A stretch of 64,000 bases of DNA from an uncultured Oscillospiraceae bacterium (GTDB taxonomy: Bacteria; Bacillota; Clostridia; Oscillospirales; Oscillospiraceae), in the NCBI GenBank assembly GCA_934569225.1, contig CAKTKC010000002.1, forward strand, positions 90,205 through 154,204, written 5' to 3'. The notes beneath the pieces are model-generated. The model was not told the DNA's origin, ran no database searches, and saw nothing but the letters and a program-made list of their open reading frames with translations. The position numbers were made by a program, and so were the translations under genes. Below are positions 8,583 through 16,390 of the stretch, piece by piece (position 1 is the stretch's first letter; the number at the start of each line of letters is the position of its first letter).

Positions 8583-8610
8583 AGGGAAAACGCTTTGTGT
8601 GGGGTGCGCA

Positions 8611-9258
8611 ATGGAAATACTGTATCAGGATTCGGATATTCTGGTCTGCATCAAGCCTGCCCGGGTACTCTCCACCGACGAGCCGGGGGGACTGCCGGGG
8701 CTGGTGCGGGAAGCTCTGGGCGACCCTGATGCCGACGTGCGCACGGTACACCGGCTTGACCGGGTGGTCAGCGGCGTCATGGTGCTGGCGAGAAACGCCC
8801 GCGCGGCGTCGGAGCTGTCCCGACAGATTCGGGAAGACCAGTTCCGCAAAGAATACCTGGCCGTCGTCCACGGAAAGCCGGAGAATCCGGAGGGGACGCT
8901 TCGCGACCTGCTGGCGCGGGACAAGGCAAGACGGATGACCTTCGTGGCGGACGCGCCGGGGAAGGGCGTGCAGGAGGCGGCGCTTTCCTACCGTGTTCTG
9001 GAATATGCGGATGGCATGTCTCTTGTGCGTGTGCGGCTCCACACCGGGCGCACCCATCAGATTCGGGTGCAGTTTTCCAGCCGGGGAATGCCGCTGGTGG
9101 GGGAGCGGAAGTACGCCGTTTGGAACGACCCCTGCGAACTTGCCCTGTGGTCGGCGAAAATCGGCTTTTATCACCCGGAGACGGGGGAATGGGTGGAATT
9201 TTCCAAAGAACCGCCCGCCGTGTTCCCATGGACGGAATTCGGAAGAATTATACCATAG
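8611..9258 (+). CDS. RluA-family RNA pseudouridine synthase
   Basis: Protein of 215 aa that isomerises uridine to pseudouridine in rRNA or tRNA. The catalytic motif VHRLDRVVSGVMVLAR (Asp within HRLD) is near residue 50, and the conserved substrate-binding stretch RVRLHTGRTHQIRVQFS is near residue 140. No S4 domain is present. I chose ATG 8611 because the next in-frame start upstream lies within the promoter; the ribosome site is weak (GGGGTG). A distant relative with the same architecture is encoded at 42343-42936 on the other strand. Target site is unknown. Confidence 0.9.
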   Translation: MEILYQDSDILVCIKPARVLSTDEPGGLPGLVREALGDPDADVRTVHRLDRVVSGVMVLARNARAASELSRQIREDQFRKEYLAVVHGKPENPEGTLRDLLARDKARRMTFVADAPGKGVQEAALSYRVLEYADGMSLVRVRLHTGRTHQIRVQFSSRGMPLVGERKYAVWNDPCELALWSAKIGFYHPETGEWVEFSKEPPAVFPWTEFGRIIP

Positions 9259-9291
9259 ATTTCCGGCGTTGAAAAGAGTGGAGGAAGAAAA

Positions 9292-10062
9292 ATGACGTTA
9301 AAGCTTGTAAAATTGGAGCCAAAGTACCGGCGGCACCTGAATGACATGATGTCCCAGTGGTACGCGACAGGGGAGAAAATCATCCCCTATGCCATCCGGC
9401 GGCTGGACTACCGGGATTTTGATAATTATCTTGCCAATCTGGACGTGCGGGAGGAGACGGAGGCGCTTGTGCCGGACTCCACCTTCTTCTGCCTGGATAC
9501 GGAGCAGGATATTTTCGTTGGCGCGGTGAATATCCGCCACCGCCTGAATGACAGGCTGCTGTTGGACGGCGGCCACATCGGCGACGGCGTGCTGCCCTCC
9601 CAGCGGCACAGGGGCGTCGCCACCCGCATGATCGCTCTTGCGCTGGAGGAATGCAAAAAGCTGGGAATCGACCGGGTGCTGATGGTCTGTGACAAGGACA
9701 ACATCGGCTCGGCCAGGAGCATCCGGCGCAACGGCGGCGTTCTGGAAAACGAAGTGGAAGTGGACGGCGTGGTGGAGCAGCGCTATTGGATTGACCTGGG
9801 ACGCCAGACCCACTACGATTTCTTCCAGAACCGGGAATGCGAATATTTTCCCTGCCACCAGGGCGCTGACCCGGAGACCTTCAGCTGCCTGTTCTGCTAC
9901 TGCCCGCTGTACTGCCTGGGGGACAAATGCGGCGGCGCGTTCCGGTATACGGAGAATGGCATCAAGGACTGCTCTGCCTGTTTAAGACCCCACCGCCGAG
10001 AGAACTACAACGCCATCTGCGGAAAAATGAGAGAGGTCCTGGAGCTGGTCAGACGAAAATAA
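9292..10062 (+). CDS. GNAT acetyltransferase fused to a C-terminal cysteine-rich small domain
   Basis: Protein of 256 aa in two parts. Residues 1 to about 165 form a GNAT domain (acetyl-CoA loop QRHRGVATRMIALALEECKK, then DKDNIGSARSIRRNGG). Residues about 180-245 carry ten cysteines (CEYFPCHQGAD, FSCLFCYCPLYCLGDKCGG, then CSACLRPH), the pattern of the cysteine-rich small domain family, probably metal binding. Such domains usually stand alone or sit in cobalamin or metal-related proteins, so the fusion is unusual. GTGGAGGAAG precedes the ATG. The stop codon is the first triplet of the repeat element that follows. Confidence 0.75.
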   Translation: MTLKLVKLEPKYRRHLNDMMSQWYATGEKIIPYAIRRLDYRDFDNYLANLDVREETEALVPDSTFFCLDTEQDIFVGAVNIRHRLNDRLLLDGGHIGDGVLPSQRHRGVATRMIALALEECKKLGIDRVLMVCDKDNIGSARSIRRNGGVLENEVEVDGVVEQRYWIDLGRQTHYDFFQNRECEYFPCHQGADPETFSCLFCYCPLYCLGDKCGGAFRYTENGIKDCSACLRPHRRENYNAICGKMREVLELVRRK

Positions 10063-10233
10063 TACGATTTCTTCATAAAATGATTTCATCATTTTATGAA
10101 AGCCGTTTCACGGCAGACCGCCTGGTCGGCGGTAAGAAATGTATTGACTTCGTTTTTTAGCGGCAGTGGCCGCTGGCCGCAATCCTGCGGCCTAATAAAA
10201 CGCTTTTAAGCGTTTTATTAAAAACTCGTATAA
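10060..10233 (+). repeat. Multi-hairpin repeat element, copy A
   Basis: A 174-bp element shared with 51589-51759 (inverted there, roughly 90 percent identical by eye). The ends are imperfect inverted repeats: TAATACGATTTCTT on the left and, read on the other strand, TTATACGAGTTTTT on the right (12 of 14). Inside are successive hairpins: 10072-10100 (ATAAAATGA arms), a GCCG/CGGC stem, a CCGCC/GGCGG stem, a conserved unpaired block (AAGAAATGTATTGACTTCG), then AGCGGC/GCCGCT, GGCCGCA/TGCGGCC and TAATAAAACGC/GCGTTTTATTA. The first TAA is the stop codon of the preceding gene. It fills the space to the convergent gene and has no ORF. Confidence 0.85.
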
Positions 10234-10273
10234 AAATCATCCCCTGCGGCATTTTGACCTGCCGCAGGGGATG
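10231..10273 (-). terminator. Terminator of the acyl-CoA ligase operon
   Basis: On the minus strand a 14-bp stem (CATCCCCTGCGGCA / TGCCGCAGGGGATG) is followed by ATTTTTAT. Part of the T-run belongs to the end of the neighbouring repeat. Confidence 0.88.
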
Positions 10274-10278
10274 TAATT

Positions 10279-12009
10279 TTACTTGACAGAGGCAGCTTCC
10301 TGGAGCTTTTTCAGTTCTTCCTCCTCCAGAACCCGGTAGGCTACCTTGCCAACCAGCGTCTTGGGCAGCTCGTCCCGGAACTCGATGTCGTAGGGCATGG
10401 CGTATTTGGCAACGTACTTCCGGCAATACTCCATAATGGCGTGCTTGGTCTCGTCGTTCTTTTCCACGCCGGGAACCAGCTTGACGAAGGCCTTGACCTT
10501 CTGCATTTTGTAGGAATCCGGCACGCCGATGACGCAGCTCATCTGCACGAATTCGTGGGCGTCCAGAATGTTCTCGATCTGGGCGGGGTAGACGTTGTAG
10601 CCGGAGGTGACGATCATCCGCTTGGCTCTGCCCCGGAAATACACAAAGCCCTCGCTGTCCATGGTGCCCAGGTCGCCGGTGCAGACCCAGGTCAGGCCGT
10701 CGGCGTGGTGCTGCAAGGTTTTCGCGGTTTCCTCCGGGTGGTGCATGTACTCCTTCATCACCGTGGGGCCGGCCAGAAGAATTTCGCCCTCCTCGCCGTA
10801 GGGAAGCTCCTCCTCGGTGCCGGGTTTCACGATCTTGATGTAGGTGTCGGGGAAGGGAAGACCGATGCTGCCCTCCTTGTGCATGTGGCTGGGGGTCAGG
10901 CAGCAGGCGGTGACGGTCTCGGTGGTGCCGTAGCCCTCCCGCACCTGAATGGAGGCTTTGTGGTCGTACAGGAACTTGTCCAGCTTCTTTTTCAGCTCGA
11001 TGGACAAAGAGTCGCCGCCGGAGAAAACGCCCTTCAGGCAGCTGAGGTCAGTGCCCTCCATATCCGGCAGACGGAGCAGCGCTTCATACAGGGTGGGAAC
11101 GCCCGCAATGAAGTTGCAGCGCTGCTTGACCAGATCTTTGGCGTAACTCTTGGGGGTGAACCGGGGAACCAGAATGCACCGGCCGCCCTGCGTCAGCATG
11201 GTGTGGATGCACACGCCCAGACCGAAGCCGTGGAAGATGGGCATGGCGGCCAGCATCTTGTCGCCGGGACGGAACATGGGGTTGGCGGCGATGACCTGCT
11301 GCCCCAGCGCGTTAAAGTTCTTGTTGGTCAGGACGATGCCCTTGGTGGTGCCGGTGGTGCCGCCGGAGTAGAGAATGACGGCGGGATCGTCGGCGGTGCG
11401 GCTGATTTTGTAGTCATAGAAGCAATAGCGGCTCATCCGCATGAATTCCTGCCAGCGGATGACCGGGGCGTCTTCGGGAATCTTCTCGATTTTCCGCCCC
11501 TGGGTGAACATGTAGCCCGCCTTGATGGGCTGCGCCAGAGCGTCCTTGATGCTGGCGATGATGATGTTGACCACCTTGGTGTTCTTGCGGACGGACTCGA
11601 ACTTGTTGTAGAACTGATCCAGGGTGATGGCGGTGACGCTTTCGGATTCGTTGAGATAGAACTCAATTTCCTTCTCGGCAGACAGGGGATGCACCATGTT
11701 GGCAATGCCGCCTACCAGATTGATGGCGTAGAACAGGTAAATGGCCTGGGGGCAGTTGGGCATGGCGATGGTGACCTTGTCGCCCTCCCGGACGCCGATG
11801 GTTTTCAGCGCCTTAGCACAGGTTTCCACCTCCTGCACCAGCTTCTTGTAGGTGGTGGACTTGCCCATGAAGTCAAAGGCAACGTAATTGGGGTACTTTT
11901 CGGCAATGGCTTCCACGGCCTCAAACATGGAGCCTTCAAAGTAATCAAGGTGCATGGGCATACTGCCCATGGAGCCTGCCCAGGGGGTCTTCGCAGTGAT
12001 TGTTTCCAT
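10279..12009 (-). CDS. Long-chain acyl-CoA ligase (AMP-forming)
   Basis: ANL-superfamily enzyme of 576 aa that activates a carboxylic acid, probably a fatty acid, through an acyl-AMP to the CoA ester. It shows the P-loop VILYSGGTTGTTKG (about residue 210), the GYGTTETVTACCLTP motif, and the hinge and C-terminal core FRGRAKRMIVTSGYNVYPAQIE followed by the catalytic-lysine region LPKTLVGKVAYRVL. Its start overlaps the stop of the upstream acyltransferase-like gene (ATGA), so they form a two-gene operon divergent from a PlsC/PAP2 operon. Context suggests lipid or acyl-chain remodelling. Confidence 0.9.
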   Translation of the reverse strand: METITAKTPWAGSMGSMPMHLDYFEGSMFEAVEAIAEKYPNYVAFDFMGKSTTYKKLVQEVETCAKALKTIGVREGDKVTIAMPNCPQAIYLFYAINLVGGIANMVHPLSAEKEIEFYLNESESVTAITLDQFYNKFESVRKNTKVVNIIIASIKDALAQPIKAGYMFTQGRKIEKIPEDAPVIRWQEFMRMSRYCFYDYKISRTADDPAVILYSGGTTGTTKGIVLTNKNFNALGQQVIAANPMFRPGDKMLAAMPIFHGFGLGVCIHTMLTQGGRCILVPRFTPKSYAKDLVKQRCNFIAGVPTLYEALLRLPDMEGTDLSCLKGVFSGGDSLSIELKKKLDKFLYDHKASIQVREGYGTTETVTACCLTPSHMHKEGSIGLPFPDTYIKIVKPGTEEELPYGEEGEILLAGPTVMKEYMHHPEETAKTLQHHADGLTWVCTGDLGTMDSEGFVYFRGRAKRMIVTSGYNVYPAQIENILDAHEFVQMSCVIGVPDSYKMQKVKAFVKLVPGVEKNDETKHAIMEYCRKYVAKYAMPYDIEFRDELPKTLVGKVAYRVLEEEELKKLQEAASVK

Positions 12010-12875
12010 CAGTAATCTACCTCTTCCTGTAATGGTTCGTCCAGCAGCTGGGGATTTTCCAGCAGCGTTTTTAACAGACGGACGGTTTTGGCGTAATAAT
12101 AGCCGTCGGCAATGCGCTCGTCGATGGTCAGACCCAGATCGATGCTGGGCTTCATCTCGAAGGTGCCGTCGTCATTGAAAAAGGGGCGCTTCTTGATCTC
12201 GCCGATGGCGCAGAACACCGACGTGGTGCCCCAGTTGGTCAGGTGGTGATAGCCCGCGTGGAGCCTGATGGAGCCGAGGTTTGTCAGCACCACGGAGGAA
12301 TAGTAGGGGTCGCCCGCGATGACGCTCTGGGGCATCCAGCCGTGACGATCCAGGAACCGGGCGATGCCGCCCACCGCCTGCACGAGAAAACCGGGCAGGC
12401 TCTGCACTGCGTTCAGGCTCTGGGTGCCTTTATCCACCTCGTCGCTGCTGCGGCAGATGGAGATCTGACGGAAAATTTCGTCATGAATGGTGTCGATGGT
12501 GTCGGTGCCCCTGGAGTGGATATAGGCCAGCGCCTCGCCGCCGTCGTCGGCAAATTCCTTTTTCACAGTGAAGGCCGCGGAGACCTCGTTGCGCTGATAC
12601 ATGGTCTTGTTGGCAATAAAGCGGTTCATCTTCGGCCGGAGAGTGATGATCTTCAGCATGGTGGTGACCATCACCTGAAAGAAGTTATATCTGTAGTCCG
12701 GGTTGGAGGCGTTCTTTTTGTCCAGATAGGCCAGCACGTTGGTCAGGTCGATCCGCTCGCTGATGAACGCTTCATTGTCACATCGGTTGGGATACATCAA
12801 AGGCATGACCAGGTGCATGGCGTGGATGTTCCTGAGCTTTACGCCGTCTTTCCTGTCTCCGAATTTTTTTGCCAT
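12009..12875 (-). CDS. Stand-alone E2-like acyltransferase domain protein (CAT superfamily) lacking the catalytic His
   Basis: Protein of 288 aa resembling only the catalytic domain of 2-oxoacid dehydrogenase E2 components. It has no lipoyl or E3-binding domain and no E1/E3 genes nearby. The C-terminal segment (LGLTIDERIADGYYYAKTVRLL) aligns with the E2 active-site motif DHRxxDG but has Glu in place of the catalytic His. It may therefore be inactive as a classical acyltransferase, or use another base. I chose ATG 12875, after AGAAAGAG, in preference to upstream starts that run into the promoter. It is co-transcribed with the acyl-CoA ligase and perhaps hands acyl groups on or off CoA. Confidence 0.7.
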   Translation of the reverse strand: MAKKFGDRKDGVKLRNIHAMHLVMPLMYPNRCDNEAFISERIDLTNVLAYLDKKNASNPDYRYNFFQVMVTTMLKIITLRPKMNRFIANKTMYQRNEVSAAFTVKKEFADDGGEALAYIHSRGTDTIDTIHDEIFRQISICRSSDEVDKGTQSLNAVQSLPGFLVQAVGGIARFLDRHGWMPQSVIAGDPYYSSVVLTNLGSIRLHAGYHHLTNWGTTSVFCAIGEIKKRPFFNDDGTFEMKPSIDLGLTIDERIADGYYYAKTVRLLKTLLENPQLLDEPLQEEVDY

Positions 12876-12994
12876 AAGTACACTCTCTTTCTGAAATCCT
12901 GGGGGGAGATAAAAATCTTCTCCGTGCCGCCGCGACAATTTATGCGGTTTTGCCCCTTGAAAGATTCCGCCTTTTCGACGATAATTATAGCACC

Positions 12995-13063
12995 CGTATA
13001 CCATGCGAATCTAAACTGAAACGAAACTTTGTTTATTTTCGGTTTAGATTCCTGCGCTATTCT
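12995..13063. promoter_or_regulatory. Divergent promoters with paired response-regulator-type direct repeats
   Basis: Rightward: TTTATT (13032) and TTTAGA (13043) are 11 bp apart, then exactly 9 bp to TATTCT at 13058-13063. Leftward, on the minus strand: TTTCGT and TTTAGA (13010-13015), 11 bp apart, then 9 bp to TATACG (12995-13000). The two sites are mirror images, with arms 13008-13021 and 13037-13050 matching at 13 of 14. A better consensus -10, TATAAT, lies further left on the minus strand near 12982-12987. The OmpR-type regulator in the rightward operon is the obvious candidate to bind here. Confidence 0.6.
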
Positions 13064-13107
13064 TGGCGAAACATTTGTAGGAAATCCCTGAAAAAAGGAG
13101 TGAGCAG

Positions 13108-13881
13108 ATGGGAGAACGGAATATTTCTCCGCTGTATCGGGTAATCAAGGCCACCGTGCGGGCGGTGTATCCCAGAATCAGGGTCGTGGGGGAGGAGAAT
13201 CTTCCGCCGGAGCCGGTGGTGTATGTGGGCAACCACAGCCAGATGAACGGCCCCATCGCCTGCGAGCTGTACACCCCCGGCGAGCATTATATCTGGTGCG
13301 CCGGTGAGATGATGAACAAAAAGGAAGTGCCTGCCTACGCCTATCAGGATTTCTGGTCGGAAAAGCCGAAGGCCGTCCGCTGGTTTTACAAGCTGCTGTC
13401 CTACATCATCGCGCCCCTGTCCCAGCTGGTTTTCACCAACGCCAACACCATCGGCGTGTACCACGATGCCAGAATCATTACAACTTTCAAAAAGACGGTG
13501 ACGGCGCTTCAGGAAGGCGCAAGCGTGGTGATTTTTCCGGAGCATCACGTGCCGCGAAACAACATTATCTGCGAGTTCCAGGACAGGTTCATCGACGTGG
13601 CGAAGCTCTACTACAAGCGCACGGGAAAAGCGCTTGCCTTCGTGCCGCAGTATCTGGCGCCTAAGCTGAAAACCATGTATCTGGGCAAACCCATCCGCTT
13701 TCAGCCCGACGCGCCCCTGGAAGAAGAGCGCGGACGCATCTGCGAGTATTTAATGGAGCAGGTCACCGAAATGGCGCAGGCGCTGCCAAGGCACATTGTC
13801 GTGCCCTATCCCAACATACCCAGGAAGCAATATCCTTACAATGTCCCTCAGGAGGCAGTTCATGAGAAAACCGGAAATTGA
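13108..13881 (+). CDS. PlsC-like lysophospholipid/glycerolipid acyltransferase, divergent active site
   Basis: Protein of 257 aa of the PlsC (1-acylglycerol-3-phosphate acyltransferase) superfamily. Block I reads VYVGNHSQMNGPIACELY: the His is present but the Asp of the usual HX4D is not where expected (Gly there). Block III reads VVIFPEHHVPR instead of FPEGTR. It is therefore either a divergent acyltransferase or a member with another substrate. GGAGTGAGCAG precedes the ATG. It leads a four-gene operon with a PAP2 protein and a two-component system, and overlaps the PAP2 gene by 20 nt. Confidence 0.75.
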   Translation: MGERNISPLYRVIKATVRAVYPRIRVVGEENLPPEPVVYVGNHSQMNGPIACELYTPGEHYIWCAGEMMNKKEVPAYAYQDFWSEKPKAVRWFYKLLSYIIAPLSQLVFTNANTIGVYHDARIITTFKKTVTALQEGASVVIFPEHHVPRNNIICEFQDRFIDVAKLYYKRTGKALAFVPQYLAPKLKTMYLGKPIRFQPDAPLEEERGRICEYLMEQVTEMAQALPRHIVVPYPNIPRKQYPYNVPQEAVHEKTGN

Positions 13882-14551
13882 CTACCGCACCTTTCGGCTG
13901 TCCAAGCTCAACGACCCGCAGTTTGCGCACTTAAAGCTTCTGGGCGGCTGGATCGGCTACTTTATCATGTATTTTCTGACGGAGAACCTGATCCCCGAGG
14001 AAAGCTGCCATGTTGTCCACTGCTGGATCGACGATCTGATTCCTTTCTGTGAGTGGTTCCTCATTCCTTACGTATTCTGGTATTTGCTGGTGGTGTTTAC
14101 GCTGCTGTATCTGATGCTGTACCACGTGGAGGGCTTCAAGCAGTTCCAGATTTTCATCATCGTCACCCAGGTGGTGGCCATGGCGATCTATATCATCTAT
14201 CCCAACCGGCAGGATATGCGTCCGGAGGTATTCCCCAGAGAAAACTTCCTTACGGCGTGCATTGGTTTCATCTACCGGGCGGATACTCCCACCGGCGTGT
14301 GTCCGTCGCTTCACGTGGCCTATTCCATGGGCATTGCGTCGGCGTGGCTGAAGGAAAAGAACGTGTCCAGGTGGTTCAAGGCGTTCATTATTGTAGCGGT
14401 GGCGTTCATCTGCCTTGCCACCATGTTTATCAAGCAGCATTCCGCCGTGGATTTCTTCGTGGCGCTGCCCGTTTCCCTGCTGGCGGAGGGAATCGCCTAC
14501 GGCAAGAGCTACTGGGCTTCCCGCTGGGAGAAGCGGCGTTCGGCGACTTAA
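13862..14551 (+). CDS. PAP2-superfamily membrane phosphatase or phosphotransferase
   Basis: Integral membrane protein of 229 aa with about six hydrophobic segments. PAP2 motif C2 is GVCPSLHVAYSMGIA and C3 is KQHSAVDFFVALPVS (His and Asp of the charge relay). Motif C1 (KX6RP) is not clear, as in the inositolphosphotransferase-like PAP2 branch. It probably acts on a lipid phosphate or phosphodiester at the membrane. I chose ATG 13862, which has AGGAGG at 13850-13855 with a 6-nt spacing; the frame is open upstream. It overlaps the PlsC-like gene and is followed by the response regulator 23 nt on. Confidence 0.82.
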   Translation: MRKPEIDYRTFRLSKLNDPQFAHLKLLGGWIGYFIMYFLTENLIPEESCHVVHCWIDDLIPFCEWFLIPYVFWYLLVVFTLLYLMLYHVEGFKQFQIFIIVTQVVAMAIYIIYPNRQDMRPEVFPRENFLTACIGFIYRADTPTGVCPSLHVAYSMGIASAWLKEKNVSRWFKAFIIVAVAFICLATMFIKQHSAVDFFVALPVSLLAEGIAYGKSYWASRWEKRRSAT

Positions 14552-14574
14552 CAGAAAAGAGGGGAGGAAAAGGC

Positions 14575-15249
14575 ATGTTTCAGATCATGGTCGTGGACGA
14601 TGACCGAAACACCCGCAGACTTTTGCAGGCGGTACTGGAAGCGGACGGCTACAAGGTGCTCACCGCTGAAAACGGGGAGGAAGCCCTGGCGCTGATGGAC
14701 TCGGAATACGTCGATCTGGTGGTGCTGGACATCATGATGCCCAAAATGGACGGCTACGAGTTTACCAGAACCCTGCGGGAGACGAACAACAACCTGCCCA
14801 TTTTGATGGTTTCCGCCAAGGAGCTGCCCTCCGATAAGAAGCACGGTTTCCTGGTCGGCACCGATGACTACATGACAAAGCCCATCGACGAAGAGGAAAT
14901 GCTATGGCGGATCAAGGCGCTGCTGCGCCGGGCGAAAATTGCCAGCGAGCGCCGGATCGTTGTAGGGGACGTGGTGCTGGACTACGACTGCCTGACAGTA
15001 AGCCGGAAGGGGGAAGTGCAGGAGCTGCCCCAGAAGGAATTTCTGCTTCTGTATAAGTTACTGTCCTACCCTGGCAAAATTTTCACCCGCATTCAGCTTA
15101 TGGACGAGATCTGGGGTGCGGATTCCGACACCGGCTGGGAGACCGTGACGGTACACGTAGGCCGTCTGCGCAAGCGTTTTCAGGACTGGCCGGAATTCAC
15201 CATTGAGTCCGTCCGGGGGCTGGGCTATAAGGCGGTGAAGAAGGCATGA
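14575..15249 (+). CDS. OmpR/PhoB-family response regulator
   Basis: Protein of 224 aa. The receiver domain has an acidic pocket (VVDDDRN), the phospho-acceptor Asp in VVLDIMMPKMDG (about residue 51), a switch Ser in LMVSAKE and the conserved Lys in YMTKPID. The C-terminal winged-helix domain ends TIESVRGLGYKAV. GGGGAGG lies upstream of the ATG, and the stop overlaps the kinase start (ATGA). It probably controls the divergent promoter region at 12995-13063, where 11-bp-spaced repeats are seen. It lies downstream of the lipid genes in the same operon, which suggests feedback. Confidence 0.93.
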   Translation: MFQIMVVDDDRNTRRLLQAVLEADGYKVLTAENGEEALALMDSEYVDLVVLDIMMPKMDGYEFTRTLRETNNNLPILMVSAKELPSDKKHGFLVGTDDYMTKPIDEEEMLWRIKALLRRAKIASERRIVVGDVVLDYDCLTVSRKGEVQELPQKEFLLLYKLLSYPGKIFTRIQLMDEIWGADSDTGWETVTVHVGRLRKRFQDWPEFTIESVRGLGYKAVKKA

Positions 15250-16319
15250 GCAAAAAGCCGGGAAAGCGACGTTGGTCGCTGACGCTGCTCTACTCCACCG
15301 CGTTTTTCCTCATTCAGCTGGCGGCGGTTCTCATTACGGCGGCGCTGTCCTTTCTTCTGACCAAGCTGGGGGTGCTGGATAATCTTGGCATTCCCAGAAA
15401 TTCCGGCTTTGCCATGCTGATTGTAATGCTGCTTATCAGCGTTCTGGTGGGCAGCGTGGTTGCCATCGGCACCGTGAAAATTCCCCTGCGCCCCTTTAAC
15501 CGGCTGATCAACAATATAAATCGTCTCGCGGAGGGGGATTTCTCAGCCAGAATGCACTACAGCAAGGCCATGGGGGGCAATCCCGTCTTCCGGGAGCTGT
15601 CGGAAAGCTTTAACGCCATGGCAGAAGAGCTGGAAAACACCCAGATGCTGCGAAGCGATTTCATCAACAATTTTTCCCATGAGTTCAAAACCCCCATCGT
15701 CTCCATTGCCGGGTTTGCCAAGCTCCTGCGCCGGGGCAATCTCACCGACGAGCAGAAAGAAGAATACCTGGCCATCATCGAGGAAGAATCCCTCCGGCTG
15801 GCGGCCATGGCCACCAACGTAATGAACCTGACGAAGGTGGAAAACCAGACGATTTTAACGGATCTGACCACCTTCAACCTGTCGGAACAGATTCGCGCCT
15901 GCGCGCTGCTGCTGGAGGAAAAGTGGAGCCGCAAGGAGCTGGATTTGGATCTGGAGTTCCCGGAATATACCATCCGCGCCAACGAGGAACTGCTGAAGCA
16001 GGTCTGGATCAATCTGCTGGACAATGCCATCAAGTATTCCCCCAACTATGGAGAGATCGGGGTGCGGATTTCCGAGGGGCCGGAGACGCTGGCCGTCACC
16101 ATTACCAACTACGGCCCCGACATTCCCAAGGACAAGGTCAGCAAAATCTGGGGGAAATTCTACCAGGCGGACGAGTCCCATTCCTCGGAGGGCAACGGCA
16201 TCGGCCTTGCCGTGGTGAAGCAGGTGGTGCAGCTCCACGGCGGCACCGCCACGGTGGAAAGCGGCAGCGGTTCGACGGCCTTTACCGTGGAGCTTCCCAA
16301 GCGGGAGGAAACGGCCTGA
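15246..16319 (+). CDS. Sensor histidine kinase with minimal extracellular loop
   Basis: Kinase of 357 aa: two membrane helices (about residues 13-41 and 53-76) joined by only about a dozen residues, then HAMP (LRPFNRLINNINRLAEGDFS), HisKA with the phospho-His in NNFSHEFKTPIVSIAG, and a HATPase domain (N box DNAIKYSP, G boxes NYGPDIP and GNGIGLAVV). The tiny sensor loop is like intramembrane-sensing kinases that read membrane stress or a partner protein. The partner could be the PAP2 or acyltransferase protein of the same operon. Starts on an ATGA overlap with the regulator gene. Confidence 0.93.
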   Translation: MSKKPGKRRWSLTLLYSTAFFLIQLAAVLITAALSFLLTKLGVLDNLGIPRNSGFAMLIVMLLISVLVGSVVAIGTVKIPLRPFNRLINNINRLAEGDFSARMHYSKAMGGNPVFRELSESFNAMAEELENTQMLRSDFINNFSHEFKTPIVSIAGFAKLLRRGNLTDEQKEEYLAIIEEESLRLAAMATNVMNLTKVENQTILTDLTTFNLSEQIRACALLLEEKWSRKELDLDLEFPEYTIRANEELLKQVWINLLDNAIKYSPNYGEIGVRISEGPETLAVTITNYGPDIPKDKVSKIWGKFYQADESHSSEGNGIGLAVVKQVVQLHGGTATVESGSGSTAFTVELPKREETA

Positions 16320-16390
16320 GTGCCTGAAATCAGAAAAAATTACATCTGCCGACGGTATCCGGGTCGGCGGCAAAAGGAGGAGAAACGGAT

